Of a DNA stretch of 64,000 nucleotides, positions 57,054 to 64,000 are shown in pieces; within the stretch, counting starts at the first letter, position 1; each line of letters opens with the position of its first letter. This DNA comes from RBG-16-57-9 sp964462185 (lineage in GTDB: Archaea > Thermoproteota > Bathyarchaeia > TCS64). The notes beneath the pieces are model-generated. The model made no database searches. It was not told the origin of the DNA and worked only from the letters and a program-made list of their open reading frames with translations. The stretch covers positions 1 through 64,000 of the forward strand of contig CAYWWV010000001.1 of assembly GCA_964462185.1 (NCBI GenBank). Reading direction: 5' to 3'. The position numbers were made by a program, and so were the translations under genes.

Positions 57054-57476
57054 ATGCCACGGAAAACCGTCGCCATCAGAGGCCTGGACACGGAGCTATA
57101 CACAGAAGTCTTCGCCATGGCCAAGAAAGACGGTAAGACTGTGGCAGATGTAGTCAACAAAGCATTGGAGCAATTCATCCACAGCGACTACGAGAGAGAG
57201 CCCACACCAACCAAGTCAGCCGAGTTCATTCTCTCGATAGACGACGAGGGGGAGGTCAGCCTCTCCAAGGAGGACATCAAGGAGATAGCCAAGGAGATGG
57301 GCCCCTTCGCCATCGAGAGCAACGGCCACCTGATTTTTGAGAGGGATGTGGACAAGAACGCCCTCTCCTACATCACAAGGATAAGGGTTAAATCGGGGAC
57401 GGTGAAGGTCCCGCGAAGCGCCTACGCCCATTTCTTAATTAAATGCAAGATCCAAGGTAAACTCGACAAGTATTGA
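57054..57476 (+). CDS. Ribbon-helix-helix-type regulator with C-terminal extension
   Basis: Residues 1-42 read as a ribbon-helix-helix domain: a basic strand KTVAIRGLD, then helix A (LYTEVFAMAKKDG) and helix B (TVADVVNKALEQFI). Residues 60-140 form a further domain (FILSIDDEGEVSLSKEDIKEIAKEMG, then LIFERDVD and a basic end VKVPRSAYAHFLIKCKIQGKLDK) which I do not recognise; it could sense a ligand or aid oligomerisation. ATG 57054 with GGTGG ten bases upstream. It lies downstream of the repeat array it may bind, and the DUF99 gene overlaps its stop. Confidence 0.75.
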   Translation: MPRKTVAIRGLDTELYTEVFAMAKKDGKTVADVVNKALEQFIHSDYEREPTPTKSAEFILSIDDEGEVSLSKEDIKEIAKEMGPFAIESNGHLIFERDVDKNALSYITRIRVKSGTVKVPRSAYAHFLIKCKIQGKLDKY

Positions 57477-58072
57477 GTCCTCTAGCCTGTAGGGTTGTTG
57501 GGGTCCAGGGGGGTAGCTTCAGGGCATTCGATAGGAGCATGGGTGGGCCCAGGCAGTATACCTCTCTTTGTGCATCTCTTTTGAGGGGGCGTGTTTTGGA
57601 GGATTTGAGGGTTGGGGCGGTTCTGGTGGATGGATTGGACTCCACCGAGGTGCTCCTAGGCCTGGTGGAAGGATGGTCTTTCGACGCCCTGGTGTTGGGG
57701 GGCGCCACCTTTGCTGGCTTCAACGTGGTGGACCCCCTGGCCTTAGTGGGGGAGCTGGGGGTTCCTGTGATCGTGTTTAGCAGTAGGAGGCCGGATATGG
57801 AGGCTACTCGGAAGGCGTTGGTTAAACACTTCCCCGATTGGAGGGAGCGTTGGAGGCGGTATGAGGCCTTGGGGGAGCTATTCGAGTTGCAGTCGCCCTT
57901 CGGCTCGGTGTTCTTCGAGGTGGTGGGGGGGTGCAGGGAGGAGGCTGAGAGGATACTCTTAGACCAAATGGTGTTTGGCAGGACACCTGAGGCGGTGCGC
58001 ATAGCTGATGTTGTGGCTAAGGGGGTTAGCCCAGTGATTCAAGGTCGAGGGGGAGTTCCTCGTGGGTTTTAA
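57473..58072 (+). CDS. DUF99 family protein
   Basis: A 199-residue protein. CRVVGVQGGSFRAFDRS, VLVDGLDSTEVLLGLVEGW, LVLGGATFAGFNVVD and VIVFSSRRPD follow archaeal DUF99, a family related to endonuclease V-like (RNase H-fold) nucleases proposed to act on deoxyuridine in DNA. In DUF99 the first strand usually ends in Asp; here it reads GVQGG, so catalytic competence is uncertain. TTG 57473 overlaps the regulator's stop (TTGA). The 3' end overlaps the convergent polymerase subunit gene by 47 bp. Confidence 0.78.
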   Translation: MSPLACRVVGVQGGSFRAFDRSMGGPRQYTSLCASLLRGRVLEDLRVGAVLVDGLDSTEVLLGLVEGWSFDALVLGGATFAGFNVVDPLALVGELGVPVIVFSSRRPDMEATRKALVKHFPDWRERWRRYEALGELFELQSPFGSVFFEVVGGCREEAERILLDQMVFGRTPEAVRIADVVAKGVSPVIQGRGGVPRGF

Positions 58073-59480
58073 GGTTAAACAATGAGACGATGCCTGGCGT
58101 TGGCTTTAGATCCATTCTCCGCTGGAAGGGGGTTTGGTCCTGGAAGCACCCTGTTGACACCAGGGTCACCCCTCTATACCTCTTGGAGCCATATATGTGG
58201 ATGTGGCCCATAACCATAACGTCGGGTACCTGTGTGATAACAAGCCGGTCGGTGGACTCTGGTGCCAGGGGGGTGTTGAGGCCGTAGGTGGGTGCCAAGT
58301 GTCTACACCTTAACAGTAGCTCCATGGCTGTGATGGGGTTGTGAAAGTCGTGTCCAGGAGTGGACCCCAGTATGTCTGTGAGGGCGGTGCCGTGGGCCAC
58401 CAGCACCTTCACGCCCTCTATGTTGACGTAGGTGGGGTTGGGAGCTAGGTGTATGCGGGGGTTCTCATAGAGGCTGGGGGCGTAGTGCTCGTCGATGGGG
58501 GGTTGGGGGAGGCTTCGCCTCACCGCGTCGTGGTTGCCAGGTATGATGAGGGTTTCTATGTGTTTGGGCAGGCCTTCTAGGAGTTGAGCCGCCTCCTCGT
58601 ATTGGCCCAGCTGGGTGGAGATGGTCAGCTCACCCAGCTGCTCGGGGTAGACACCTATGCCGTCGACGGTGTCACCCACTAGTACCAGGTACTTCACCTT
58701 AGAGGCCAGCTCTCTGCTTGGCCTGGGGCCAAGTCTCTGGTTCAACCAGTCCAACAGCTTCTGGAATAGATCGCGCCTGAAGTAGTTGCTGCCAATGTGG
58801 AGGTCACCTGTAAAGACCACTAGGGAGTCCTTCTCACTCCTACTAGCTTGGTGGAGGGGAACGTCGGGCCAAATAAGGTCGTTGGCTATGAGTAGCCCCT
58901 GGTTGTAGCGGATGCCCTCCAGGCAGATCACCTGGTCTTTAAGTACCTCCAAGGCCTTGGAAACCAATTCTTGGCCGGAGACCATAGCGGTGGCAGAGGC
59001 CTCAGGCGACTCTAACTCCAAGAAGAGCCGCCCACCCCTGGTGTATTTATCGGCAACCATGGCGATGGTCTTAAACCGGACCTTCAAGGGAAGCTTCAAG
59101 ACCTGGGCTAAGGGGGCCGCATCCCTCAGGTCCATCCTGCTCTTCATGATGGATTCAAGCTGTTGGAACCTACTTTGGAACAACCTGAGGTACCCCTGCG
59201 CACTACCAATGCTCACAGCCTCTGGCTGGGGGAGGATAACCATCTGTGAATCCACGGGAGCCTTGGCTTCAACAACCTCAAACTCCGGTGTGAAGTGGTG
59301 GGGCTCCAAAACAAAGACGCCCCCCAAACGCCTAGCACGATCTAGGGCAAGGGATACCAGCCTCTCCACATCCCCGCTTGGCTGGGAGAGTAAAAATTTG
59401 TAAGCCTGGGGGGATATCTGGTACCCCTGGCTGATAACCTCTTCAATCGCCTTCCTGTGAGGCTCTTTCACAGCACACAC
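58026..59480 (-). CDS. DNA polymerase D small subunit (DP1, exonuclease)
   Basis: The calcineurin-like phosphoesterase domain holds the 3'-5' exonuclease: FTGDLHIGSNYF, LVLVGDTVDGIGVYP, LIIPGNHDAVR, VLVAHGTALTD and VMGHIHIYG. An OB-fold domain lies before it (about residues 150-240). The N-terminal region (KAIEEVISQGYQISPQAYKFLLS) is the usual small helical domain. GTG 59480, 2 bp after the cupin stop, gives 484 residues, on the short side of normal. An upstream in-frame ATG (59597) lies inside the cupin gene and is discounted. The large subunit DP2 is elsewhere. Confidence 0.94.
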   Translation of the reverse strand: MCAVKEPHRKAIEEVISQGYQISPQAYKFLLSQPSGDVERLVSLALDRARRLGGVFVLEPHHFTPEFEVVEAKAPVDSQMVILPQPEAVSIGSAQGYLRLFQSRFQQLESIMKSRMDLRDAAPLAQVLKLPLKVRFKTIAMVADKYTRGGRLFLELESPEASATAMVSGQELVSKALEVLKDQVICLEGIRYNQGLLIANDLIWPDVPLHQASRSEKDSLVVFTGDLHIGSNYFRRDLFQKLLDWLNQRLGPRPSRELASKVKYLVLVGDTVDGIGVYPEQLGELTISTQLGQYEEAAQLLEGLPKHIETLIIPGNHDAVRRSLPQPPIDEHYAPSLYENPRIHLAPNPTYVNIEGVKVLVAHGTALTDILGSTPGHDFHNPITAMELLLRCRHLAPTYGLNTPLAPESTDRLVITQVPDVMVMGHIHIYGSKRYRGVTLVSTGCFQDQTPFQRRMDLKPTPGIVSLFNLKTHEELPLDLESLG

Positions 59481-59482
59481 GG

Positions 59483-59824
59483 TTACCTGGCCTGGATCAC
59501 GTAGTCGACCCTCGCGGGGGCAAAGGTCTCTATAATCACAGCGGCTTCCTCGCCGTTGGCCACAAACCTGTGTCTTTCGCCAGGAGGGATATACCACGCT
59601 GCTCCCGGGGTGGCCCGCACGGTTTCATCGCCGCTTGTCAACTCGCCAGAGCCGGCGATCAGGGTCCCCATCTGTTCATGGGGGTGAGTATGCCAGTCAA
59701 CTACCCCCCCTGGCTGTATAACAATATAACACATAGTGGCGTGCATCCCGTTTCCGATAATGCTTATCTCCACGCCGGGGACGGGATTCAAGCTTGGGGC
59801 CTTATCCCACTCTGTAGTCTTCAT
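59483..59824 (-). CDS. Cupin-domain protein
   Basis: A single 113-residue cupin. Motif 1 is GGVVDWHTHPHEQMGTLIAGSGEL with metal-binding His and Glu residues, and motif 2 is PGAAWYIPPGERHRF. Small cupins of this type bind Mn, Fe or Ni and act as isomerases, dioxygenases or ligand sensors; the role here is unknown. ATG 59824. It is coupled by close spacing to the PolD small subunit gene, with no evident functional link. Confidence 0.87.
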   Translation of the reverse strand: MKTTEWDKAPSLNPVPGVEISIIGNGMHATMCYIVIQPGGVVDWHTHPHEQMGTLIAGSGELTSGDETVRATPGAAWYIPPGERHRFVANGEEAAVIIETFAPARVDYVIQAR

Positions 59825-59856
59825 GGAACCATGTATGGGGTCAGGGTATTTGAATA

Positions 59857-60513
59857 TTAACGGAGGCCCATGCTTCGCTCCAAGAGTAAGCCTTGAACCT
59901 CCTTCCTAAGGCTATACCGGTAGGGGATGCTGGAAGTATTCCTGTCTATGAAGCCCTTCTCGTAGAGCTTTTTCAAGAGCCTAGCTGTGTGTTCCCTGGT
60001 CTTCCCAATGACTTTCTGAACGTCCGGCCCGGAGGCCTCCCCCAGCTCCTGTATGACTTCCAACACCTTGAGTTCAGTCTCTGTAAGAGACTGGAGAACG
60101 TCCTCCTCCTTGATTGGGATGGGGGGAGCCACGTTGGAAGCCTTTACCGTGGCTATACGCTGGGCGGCTATCTTCTGGACTTGGGAACGCAATTCTTCCA
60201 GCGAGCTATCAATAGCCTCGATACGCTCCACCACAGGCCCCAACAAGTCTTCAGAAACCTCAGAGGCCCCTAATTCATCAATCTTTTTTAGGGCCTCCAG
60301 AGCCATCTCTCGGGCTTGATCCGTCTCCCGCTCAAGCCTATCCAGACCCGCCTCAGTCTTGAGAAGCTGCCGGGTAAAGCCCCGCGTTATGTTTTCCACC
60401 ATTTCCCGGCTTGCCTCATATTCTGATGCGGCCAACTTGATTCTCTGGTGAAAAACATAGCTTGCCGCGACTAGCACTATTAAAAGGGAGAGGCTAATCA
60501 GAGCAAGCTCCAT
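59857..60513 (-). CDS. Membrane-anchored coiled-coil winged-helix protein
   Basis: A 218-residue protein of three parts. Residues 3-21 are a single transmembrane helix. Residues 25-120 form a long acidic/basic coiled coil. Residues 135-210 are a MarR-like winged helix (LTETELKVLEVIQELGEASGPDVQKVIGKTREHTARLLKKL, then YRYSLRKEV). The arrangement suggests a transcription regulator tethered to the inner face of the membrane. ATG 60513 has a TATAATTAA-like element about 28 bp upstream. It is divergent from hypF and 33 bp upstream of the cupin gene. Confidence 0.8.
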   Translation of the reverse strand: MELALISLSLLIVLVAASYVFHQRIKLAASEYEASREMVENITRGFTRQLLKTEAGLDRLERETDQAREMALEALKKIDELGASEVSEDLLGPVVERIEAIDSSLEELRSQVQKIAAQRIATVKASNVAPPIPIKEEDVLQSLTETELKVLEVIQELGEASGPDVQKVIGKTREHTARLLKKLYEKGFIDRNTSSIPYRYSLRKEVQGLLLERSMGLR

Positions 60514-60583
60514 ACTAGATATGAGGAATGCTTGGAGGTTAATTATACTTACGTAGAAATCGGGGAGCCGTTTGCTGCAAGGC

Positions 60584-60591
60584 GTTTAAAT
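60584..60591 (+). promoter_or_regulatory. TATA-like box of hypF
   Basis: GTTTAAAT, centred about 24 bp before the GTG at 60611. Confidence 0.45.
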
Positions 60592-60610
60592 TCCATGGTT
60601 CGACCAATAG

Positions 60611-62929
60611 GTGATTGAATTGGGGCTCCAAAGGGCCAAGATCAACATCACTGGCAGGGTGCAGGGAGTTGGTTTCAGGCCATTCATCTACCGCATAGCC
60701 GTTCGCCACGGGTTGAAGGGGTATGTGATCAATCTTGGGGACGCAGGGGTGGAGGTGGTTGTAGAGGGGGACGCCCAAAACATCGAGGCATTCATACGTT
60801 CAATTAGAGAGGAGGCTCCACCGGTCTCTGAGGTTGAGGAGATTCATGTGAAACGGGGGGAGGCCACGGGGGAGTTCAAGGAGTTCATTATTGATAAGAG
60901 CAGGAGGGGAACCAGCGTGGCCTCGGGCATTTACCCGCCAGACATAGGAATATGCGACCAATGCCTAGCCGACATGGAGAGACCCGGTAGCCGGTGGTAT
61001 CAATACCCATTCACGGCTTGCGCCTGGTGCGGCCCAAGGTTCACGGCTGTGGAGGCCCTCCCCTACGACAGGGAGCGCACCCACATGAGGGAGTTCCCCA
61101 TGTGCGCAAGCTGTAGGCGGGACTACTTGGACCCTTTGGACAGGAGGTTTGACGCCCAGGGAATAACCTGCAGATTCTGCGGCCCCAAGATGAGCCTATA
61201 CGACCAACACGGCAACCCCATCCACACCCAAAACCCAATAGAAGAGGCGGCCAACCTAATAACACAGGGATCCATAGTCGCCGTTAAAGGCATAGGGGGG
61301 ATACACATTGCCTGCCTCGCCACCGATGACCAAGTACTCGGGGAGTTGAGGAAAAGAAAACACCGCGACCAGCAGCCCTTCGCCCTCATGTCACCCAGCC
61401 TGAAATCGGTGAAGAGCTTCGCAGAGGTGTCAGAGGCGGAGGAACACTGGTTAACATCGTGGAGGAAGCCAATAGTTGTTCTCAGGTTGAAGGGAGAAGG
61501 CCTCTCAAGCCTGGTAGCCCCCGGCCTGAACACTGTGGGGGTTATGCTCCCCTACACAGGTATCCAAACCCTCCTCTTGAAACACATCGACGAGCCAGCC
61601 GTGGTTATGACCAGCGGCAACAAGCGGGGACTCCCCATGGCCATAGACAATCCAACAGCTTTCCGAGAACTAAAAGACCTAGTTGACTACTTCCTCCTGC
61701 ACAATAGGAGAATTGTGAACCGCGCCGACGACTCTGTCTTGAAAGTGATAAATGGCGCCCCAGCCATGATTCGTAGGTCCAGGGGATTTGTCCCCGATCC
61801 AATCAAACTCTCACAGGGGAAGGGCGTCGTCCTGGCTCTTGGGGCGGAACTGAGGAACGCCGCCGCCGTTGGCGTGGACAGGAGAGTCTACCCCACCCAA
61901 TACCTGGGAGACGTAGACAGCCTGGAAACCCTTGAGTTCCAGGAAAAGGCCATGAACAGGCTGTTTAAACTGCTAAACATCACACGTAACCCAGATGTGA
62001 TAGCCTGTGACCTCCACCCAGGCTACATGACATCACGTCTAGCCAGGGAGATATCACAGAAACAAGACATACCAGTTTTGGAAATACAGCACCACTTCGC
62101 ACACATAGCCTCCGTGAAAGCCGAACACCATATCGAGGGAGAAGCCATTGGAATAGCCTTAGATGGCGCAGGATTTGGAGTAGACGGGAATATTTGGGGC
62201 GGAGAATTCCTTTTAACCTCTTCTACTGGCTTTAAAAGAATAGGGAGGCTAGAAAATCTTCCCTTTCCAGGGGGAGACCGCAACACTTACTTCCCCTACA
62301 GAATGCTAATACTTGCGCTTTCAAAGACTTTAACCGAACAAGAACTACGTGACGTCACAAAAAATCACACATCAACAGCCTTGGAATATGGGGAAACCGA
62401 GCTGGAGACACTGCTAAACAGCCTCAGTAAAGGAAACTATAAACAAACCTCCAGCCTCGGAAGGGTTCTTGACTCCATAGCAGCGCTTACAGGAGCTTGT
62501 TACCGGAGGACTTATGAAGGGGAGCCAGCCATCAAGCTGGAAGCCTTAGCTGAACAAGGCAAAGAATTTAAAACCAGTTTCAAACCCCAAATACGAAAAA
62601 CCAACGGCCTATACGAGTTAAAAACCTCAGAAATACTATATTTCTTACTGGAACAGATAAAAACTCAGAAAAAACAAAATATAGCCCATATGGGCCAGAA
62701 AATCCTGGTTGATGGTTTGGTGGAACTAGCTATAACACTGGCCAATGAAACAGGCATAAACACATTCGCCTTATCTGGGGGAGTGTTTGTGAACGATTAT
62801 ATCACCAGCAAAGTCTCAAACAGCTTACAGAGCCGAGGATATAAGACCTATAGAAATCAACTAGTTCCACCGGGCGATGGGGGAACAGCGTTAGGACAGG
62901 CCTTTATCGCGTTAAACTCTGTGACGTAG
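60611..62929 (+). CDS. hypF: HypF carbamoyltransferase (hydrogenase maturation)
   Basis: HypF makes the carbamoyl group that becomes the CN ligands of [NiFe] hydrogenase. Domains in order: acylphosphatase-like (GRVQGVGFRPFIYRIAVRHG, residues 14-90), two zinc-finger pairs (CDQCLAD, ACAWCGP, MCASCRRDY, TCRFCGP; residues 115-200), YrdC-like (AVKGIGGIHIACLATDD, KRKHRDQQPFALM), and Kae1-like (CDLHPGYMTSRLA, QHHFAHIASVKAEH, ALDGAGFGVDGNIWGGE). 772 residues, full length. GTG 60611. No hydrogenase or other hyp gene is present. From about base 62,100 the gene becomes much richer in A and T, with many AAA and ATA codons unlike its first half. Confidence 0.95.
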   Translation: MIELGLQRAKINITGRVQGVGFRPFIYRIAVRHGLKGYVINLGDAGVEVVVEGDAQNIEAFIRSIREEAPPVSEVEEIHVKRGEATGEFKEFIIDKSRRGTSVASGIYPPDIGICDQCLADMERPGSRWYQYPFTACAWCGPRFTAVEALPYDRERTHMREFPMCASCRRDYLDPLDRRFDAQGITCRFCGPKMSLYDQHGNPIHTQNPIEEAANLITQGSIVAVKGIGGIHIACLATDDQVLGELRKRKHRDQQPFALMSPSLKSVKSFAEVSEAEEHWLTSWRKPIVVLRLKGEGLSSLVAPGLNTVGVMLPYTGIQTLLLKHIDEPAVVMTSGNKRGLPMAIDNPTAFRELKDLVDYFLLHNRRIVNRADDSVLKVINGAPAMIRRSRGFVPDPIKLSQGKGVVLALGAELRNAAAVGVDRRVYPTQYLGDVDSLETLEFQEKAMNRLFKLLNITRNPDVIACDLHPGYMTSRLAREISQKQDIPVLEIQHHFAHIASVKAEHHIEGEAIGIALDGAGFGVDGNIWGGEFLLTSSTGFKRIGRLENLPFPGGDRNTYFPYRMLILALSKTLTEQELRDVTKNHTSTALEYGETELETLLNSLSKGNYKQTSSLGRVLDSIAALTGACYRRTYEGEPAIKLEALAEQGKEFKTSFKPQIRKTNGLYELKTSEILYFLLEQIKTQKKQNIAHMGQKILVDGLVELAITLANETGINTFALSGGVFVNDYITSKVSNSLQSRGYKTYRNQLVPPGDGGTALGQAFIALNSVT

Positions 62930-62936
62930 CGTGATA

Positions 62937-63374
62937 TCACAGGGTTTTAATGCTGGTCGGCTTTGAAAGCTCATTTATTACAGCAATCAACTCAGTCTCA
63001 AGGCCTTGGACCTCAGCATCACTCAAATCTTGTAGCTGCCTTAGCTGTTCTCCCAGTTGGTCGAATGCGTCAAAGACCTCGTCTTGAATGATGCCCACGT
63101 ATCTGAGTAAAAGAATGGTCATAAAACTCTTCACCAGGTTCCTCCTAGCCTGGGACAGAGTCCTGCTAAAAGAGGCTCTGCTTACATATGTGTTTCTTAT
63201 TTTCGCTTTTTCACTAGTTGTGGCTTGATTTTCGGTTAAAACGCGAAATGATTCATCAATTAAAATTGTTTCAAATTGTGTTTCTGTTAAAAAGCTGTTT
63301 TTTAGCAACGTTTGAGCTATTTCGTCTTTTAGGTAGTAATCGACGAATTCACGCACTCTAATCTGGGGTTCCAT
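62937..63374 (-). CDS. Conserved-looking hypothetical protein, unknown function
   Basis: I do not recognise this 145-residue protein. It is mostly helical, with a mid-region RASFSRTLSQARRNLVKSFMTILLLRYVGI that is amphipathic to hydrophobic and a C-terminal acidic coiled-coil-like helix (FDQLGEQLRQLQDLSDAEVQGLE). ATG 63374 is chosen since AATAAAAG lies about 26 bp upstream; 34 further in-frame codons upstream lie across that promoter. The gene is AT-rich compared with most of the window. It ends 7 bp from the convergent hypF. Confidence 0.6.
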   Translation of the reverse strand: MEPQIRVREFVDYYLKDEIAQTLLKNSFLTETQFETILIDESFRVLTENQATTSEKAKIRNTYVSRASFSRTLSQARRNLVKSFMTILLLRYVGIIQDEVFDAFDQLGEQLRQLQDLSDAEVQGLETELIAVINELSKPTSIKTL

Positions 63375-63396
63375 ATTAGAGGCTCCGCGTTGAACA

Positions 63397-63404
63397 ATAA
63401 AAGT
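63397..63404 (-). promoter_or_regulatory. TATA-like box of the hypothetical gene
   Basis: CTTTTATT on the minus strand, centred about 26 bp before the ATG at 63374. Confidence 0.45.
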
Positions 63405-63434
63405 GTAACCAAAGTTGTATACCGCTTGTGGTTC

Positions 63435-63449
63435 TTCCAATAATTGGAA
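63435..63449. promoter_or_regulatory. Perfect 7-1-7 palindrome in the divergent region before nadE
   Basis: TTCCAAT, one base, ATTGGAA. It sits 61-75 bp upstream of the ATG at 63374 and 109-123 bp before nadE, in an AT-rich 183-bp divergent region. It could be an operator, though short AT-rich palindromes also arise by chance. Confidence 0.3.
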
Positions 63450-63528
63450 TAAACAAGTAAAATTTATAGAAACCAATAAAAAGCCACCTAAAACACTTGA
63501 AAAATTAACAGATAGAGGAAAGAAAGGG

Positions 63529-63538
63529 GTTTTAAAAC
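63529..63538 (+). promoter_or_regulatory. TATA-like box of nadE
   Basis: GTTTTAAAAC, centred about 24 bp before the ATG at 63558. Confidence 0.5.
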
Positions 63539-63557
63539 CACTACTAGAATCTAACCC

Positions 63558-64000
63558 ATGTTCACATTAAAAGACCTAGACCTTGACTACAAAGAGGTGG
63601 AAAACCGCATCACCTCACAGCTACGCTCCTACGTCGAAAAATCGGGATTAAAAGGAGGGGTGGTAGCTGTTAGCGGGGGGGTGGACTCCTCAGTAACCCT
63701 GAGCTTGTCCGTTAAGGCGCTGGGTCCAAGCCGAGTTACAGCGCTAACCATGCCTGAGAAGGATGTGACCCCAGAACGTGATATCAGGGATGTGATATCA
63801 CTGTGTGAGGGGCTTGGGGTTACGTGTAACCTGGTGGATATCACGGATGTGTTTCATGTGATGCAGGGATCAATTGGTTTAAAGGGGGACAGGGTTGCCC
63901 TGGGAAACCTTAAGGCCCGGATTAGGATGGTTGTGTCCTATTTCTATGCTAACACCGAGTCTAAACTGGTCATAGGAACCTCCAATAAAACAGAGTTGTT
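63558..64000 (+). CDS. nadE: NH3-dependent NAD+ synthetase, N-terminal part (runs off the window)
   Basis: Amidates deamido-NAD to NAD with ATP. GVVAVSGGVDSSVTLSL is the PP-loop ATP pyrophosphatase motif, RVTALTMPEKDVTPERD the following strand, GNLKARIRMVVSYFYAN and VIGTSNKTEL the substrate-binding part. 147 codons are present and about 100 are beyond the window end. ATG 63558, with a TATA-like box about 24 bp upstream. No N-terminal glutaminase domain, so free ammonia is the nitrogen donor, as in most archaea. Confidence 0.94.
   Translation, partial: MFTLKDLDLDYKEVENRITSQLRSYVEKSGLKGGVVAVSGGVDSSVTLSLSVKALGPSRVTALTMPEKDVTPERDIRDVISLCEGLGVTCNLVDITDVFHVMQGSIGLKGDRVALGNLKARIRMVVSYFYANTESKLVIGTSNKTEL

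Noticed and set aside
1..64000. tRNA, rRNA, CRISPR arrays, IS elements or integrase genes
   Set aside because: No T-loop/anticodon arrangement, spaced direct repeats, terminal inverted repeats or transposase motifs were seen in any intergenic region.

Overview
The window is archaeal. It encodes TFB, the small subunit of DNA polymerase D, both subunits of topoisomerase VI, aIF1A, RIO1, a Dim2/Pno1-like KH protein, a translin homologue and an archaeal-type triosephosphate isomerase. PolD together with a TFAR19/PDCD5-like protein suggests a non-crenarchaeal member of Thermoproteota/TACK (Bathyarchaeia- or Caldarchaeia-like), but this is inference and no marker here fixes the lineage. The DNA is GC-rich until about 62,100, then turns clearly AT-richer. 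Three runs of exactly 100 N (9192-9291, 10793-10892, 12711-12810) each cut through genes, so this is a scaffolded draft or metagenome assembly.

Layout. 1-10.5 kb: end of a DNA adenine methylase, a ThDP enzyme with a class III CoA-transferase, LemA-HtpX, AlaX, an orphan LivH-like permease, divergent flavoenzymes (old yellow enzyme and CoA-disulfide-reductase type), HIT and DUF362-ferredoxin proteins. 10.5-22.5 kb: CBS protein, TFB, FdhD, LarA-domain protein, rubrerythrin, creatininase-family protein, metallo-beta-lactamase, threonine dehydratase-like enzyme, translin, CysS, FucI-like protein and pyruvate kinase. 22.6-39.3 kb: a molybdenum/tungsten island. It holds two complete three-subunit molybdenum hydroxylases facing each other, XdhC and MocA maturation factors, a P-loop NTPase, a tungstate-type ABC transporter whose binding protein and permease are one polypeptide, and a moaA-moaD-moaE-moaC-moaB-moeA operon. 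A perfect 8-1-8 palindrome sits between the transporter and moa promoters. 39.3-43.9 kb: kynureninase, CoA-transferase, alkyladenine glycosylase, IMPase and SfsA. 44-48.3 kb: aIF1A-RIO1-KH-Top6B-Top6A, tightly overlapped. 48.3-52.5 kb: sugar-nucleotide genes and TPI. 52.5-56.2 kb: two class III aminotransferases and an MBL hydrolase. 56.2-60.5 kb: two DNA-binding regulators flanking a palindrome/tandem-repeat operator, DUF99, PolD small subunit, cupin and a membrane-anchored winged-helix protein. 60.6-64 kb: HypF, an unknown AT-rich gene and NadE, which runs off the end.

Gene packing is extreme. At least eight convergent pairs overlap at their 3' ends, by up to 59 bp, and the one convergent pair with room between its genes carries a perfect 11-bp GC hairpin. 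Many first genes have an AT-rich TATA-like box centred about 24-28 bp before the start codon, as expected for leaderless mRNAs; several start choices below rest on this.

No tRNA, rRNA, CRISPR array or insertion sequence was recognised. Apart from the N gaps there is no gene-free stretch over 300 bases.
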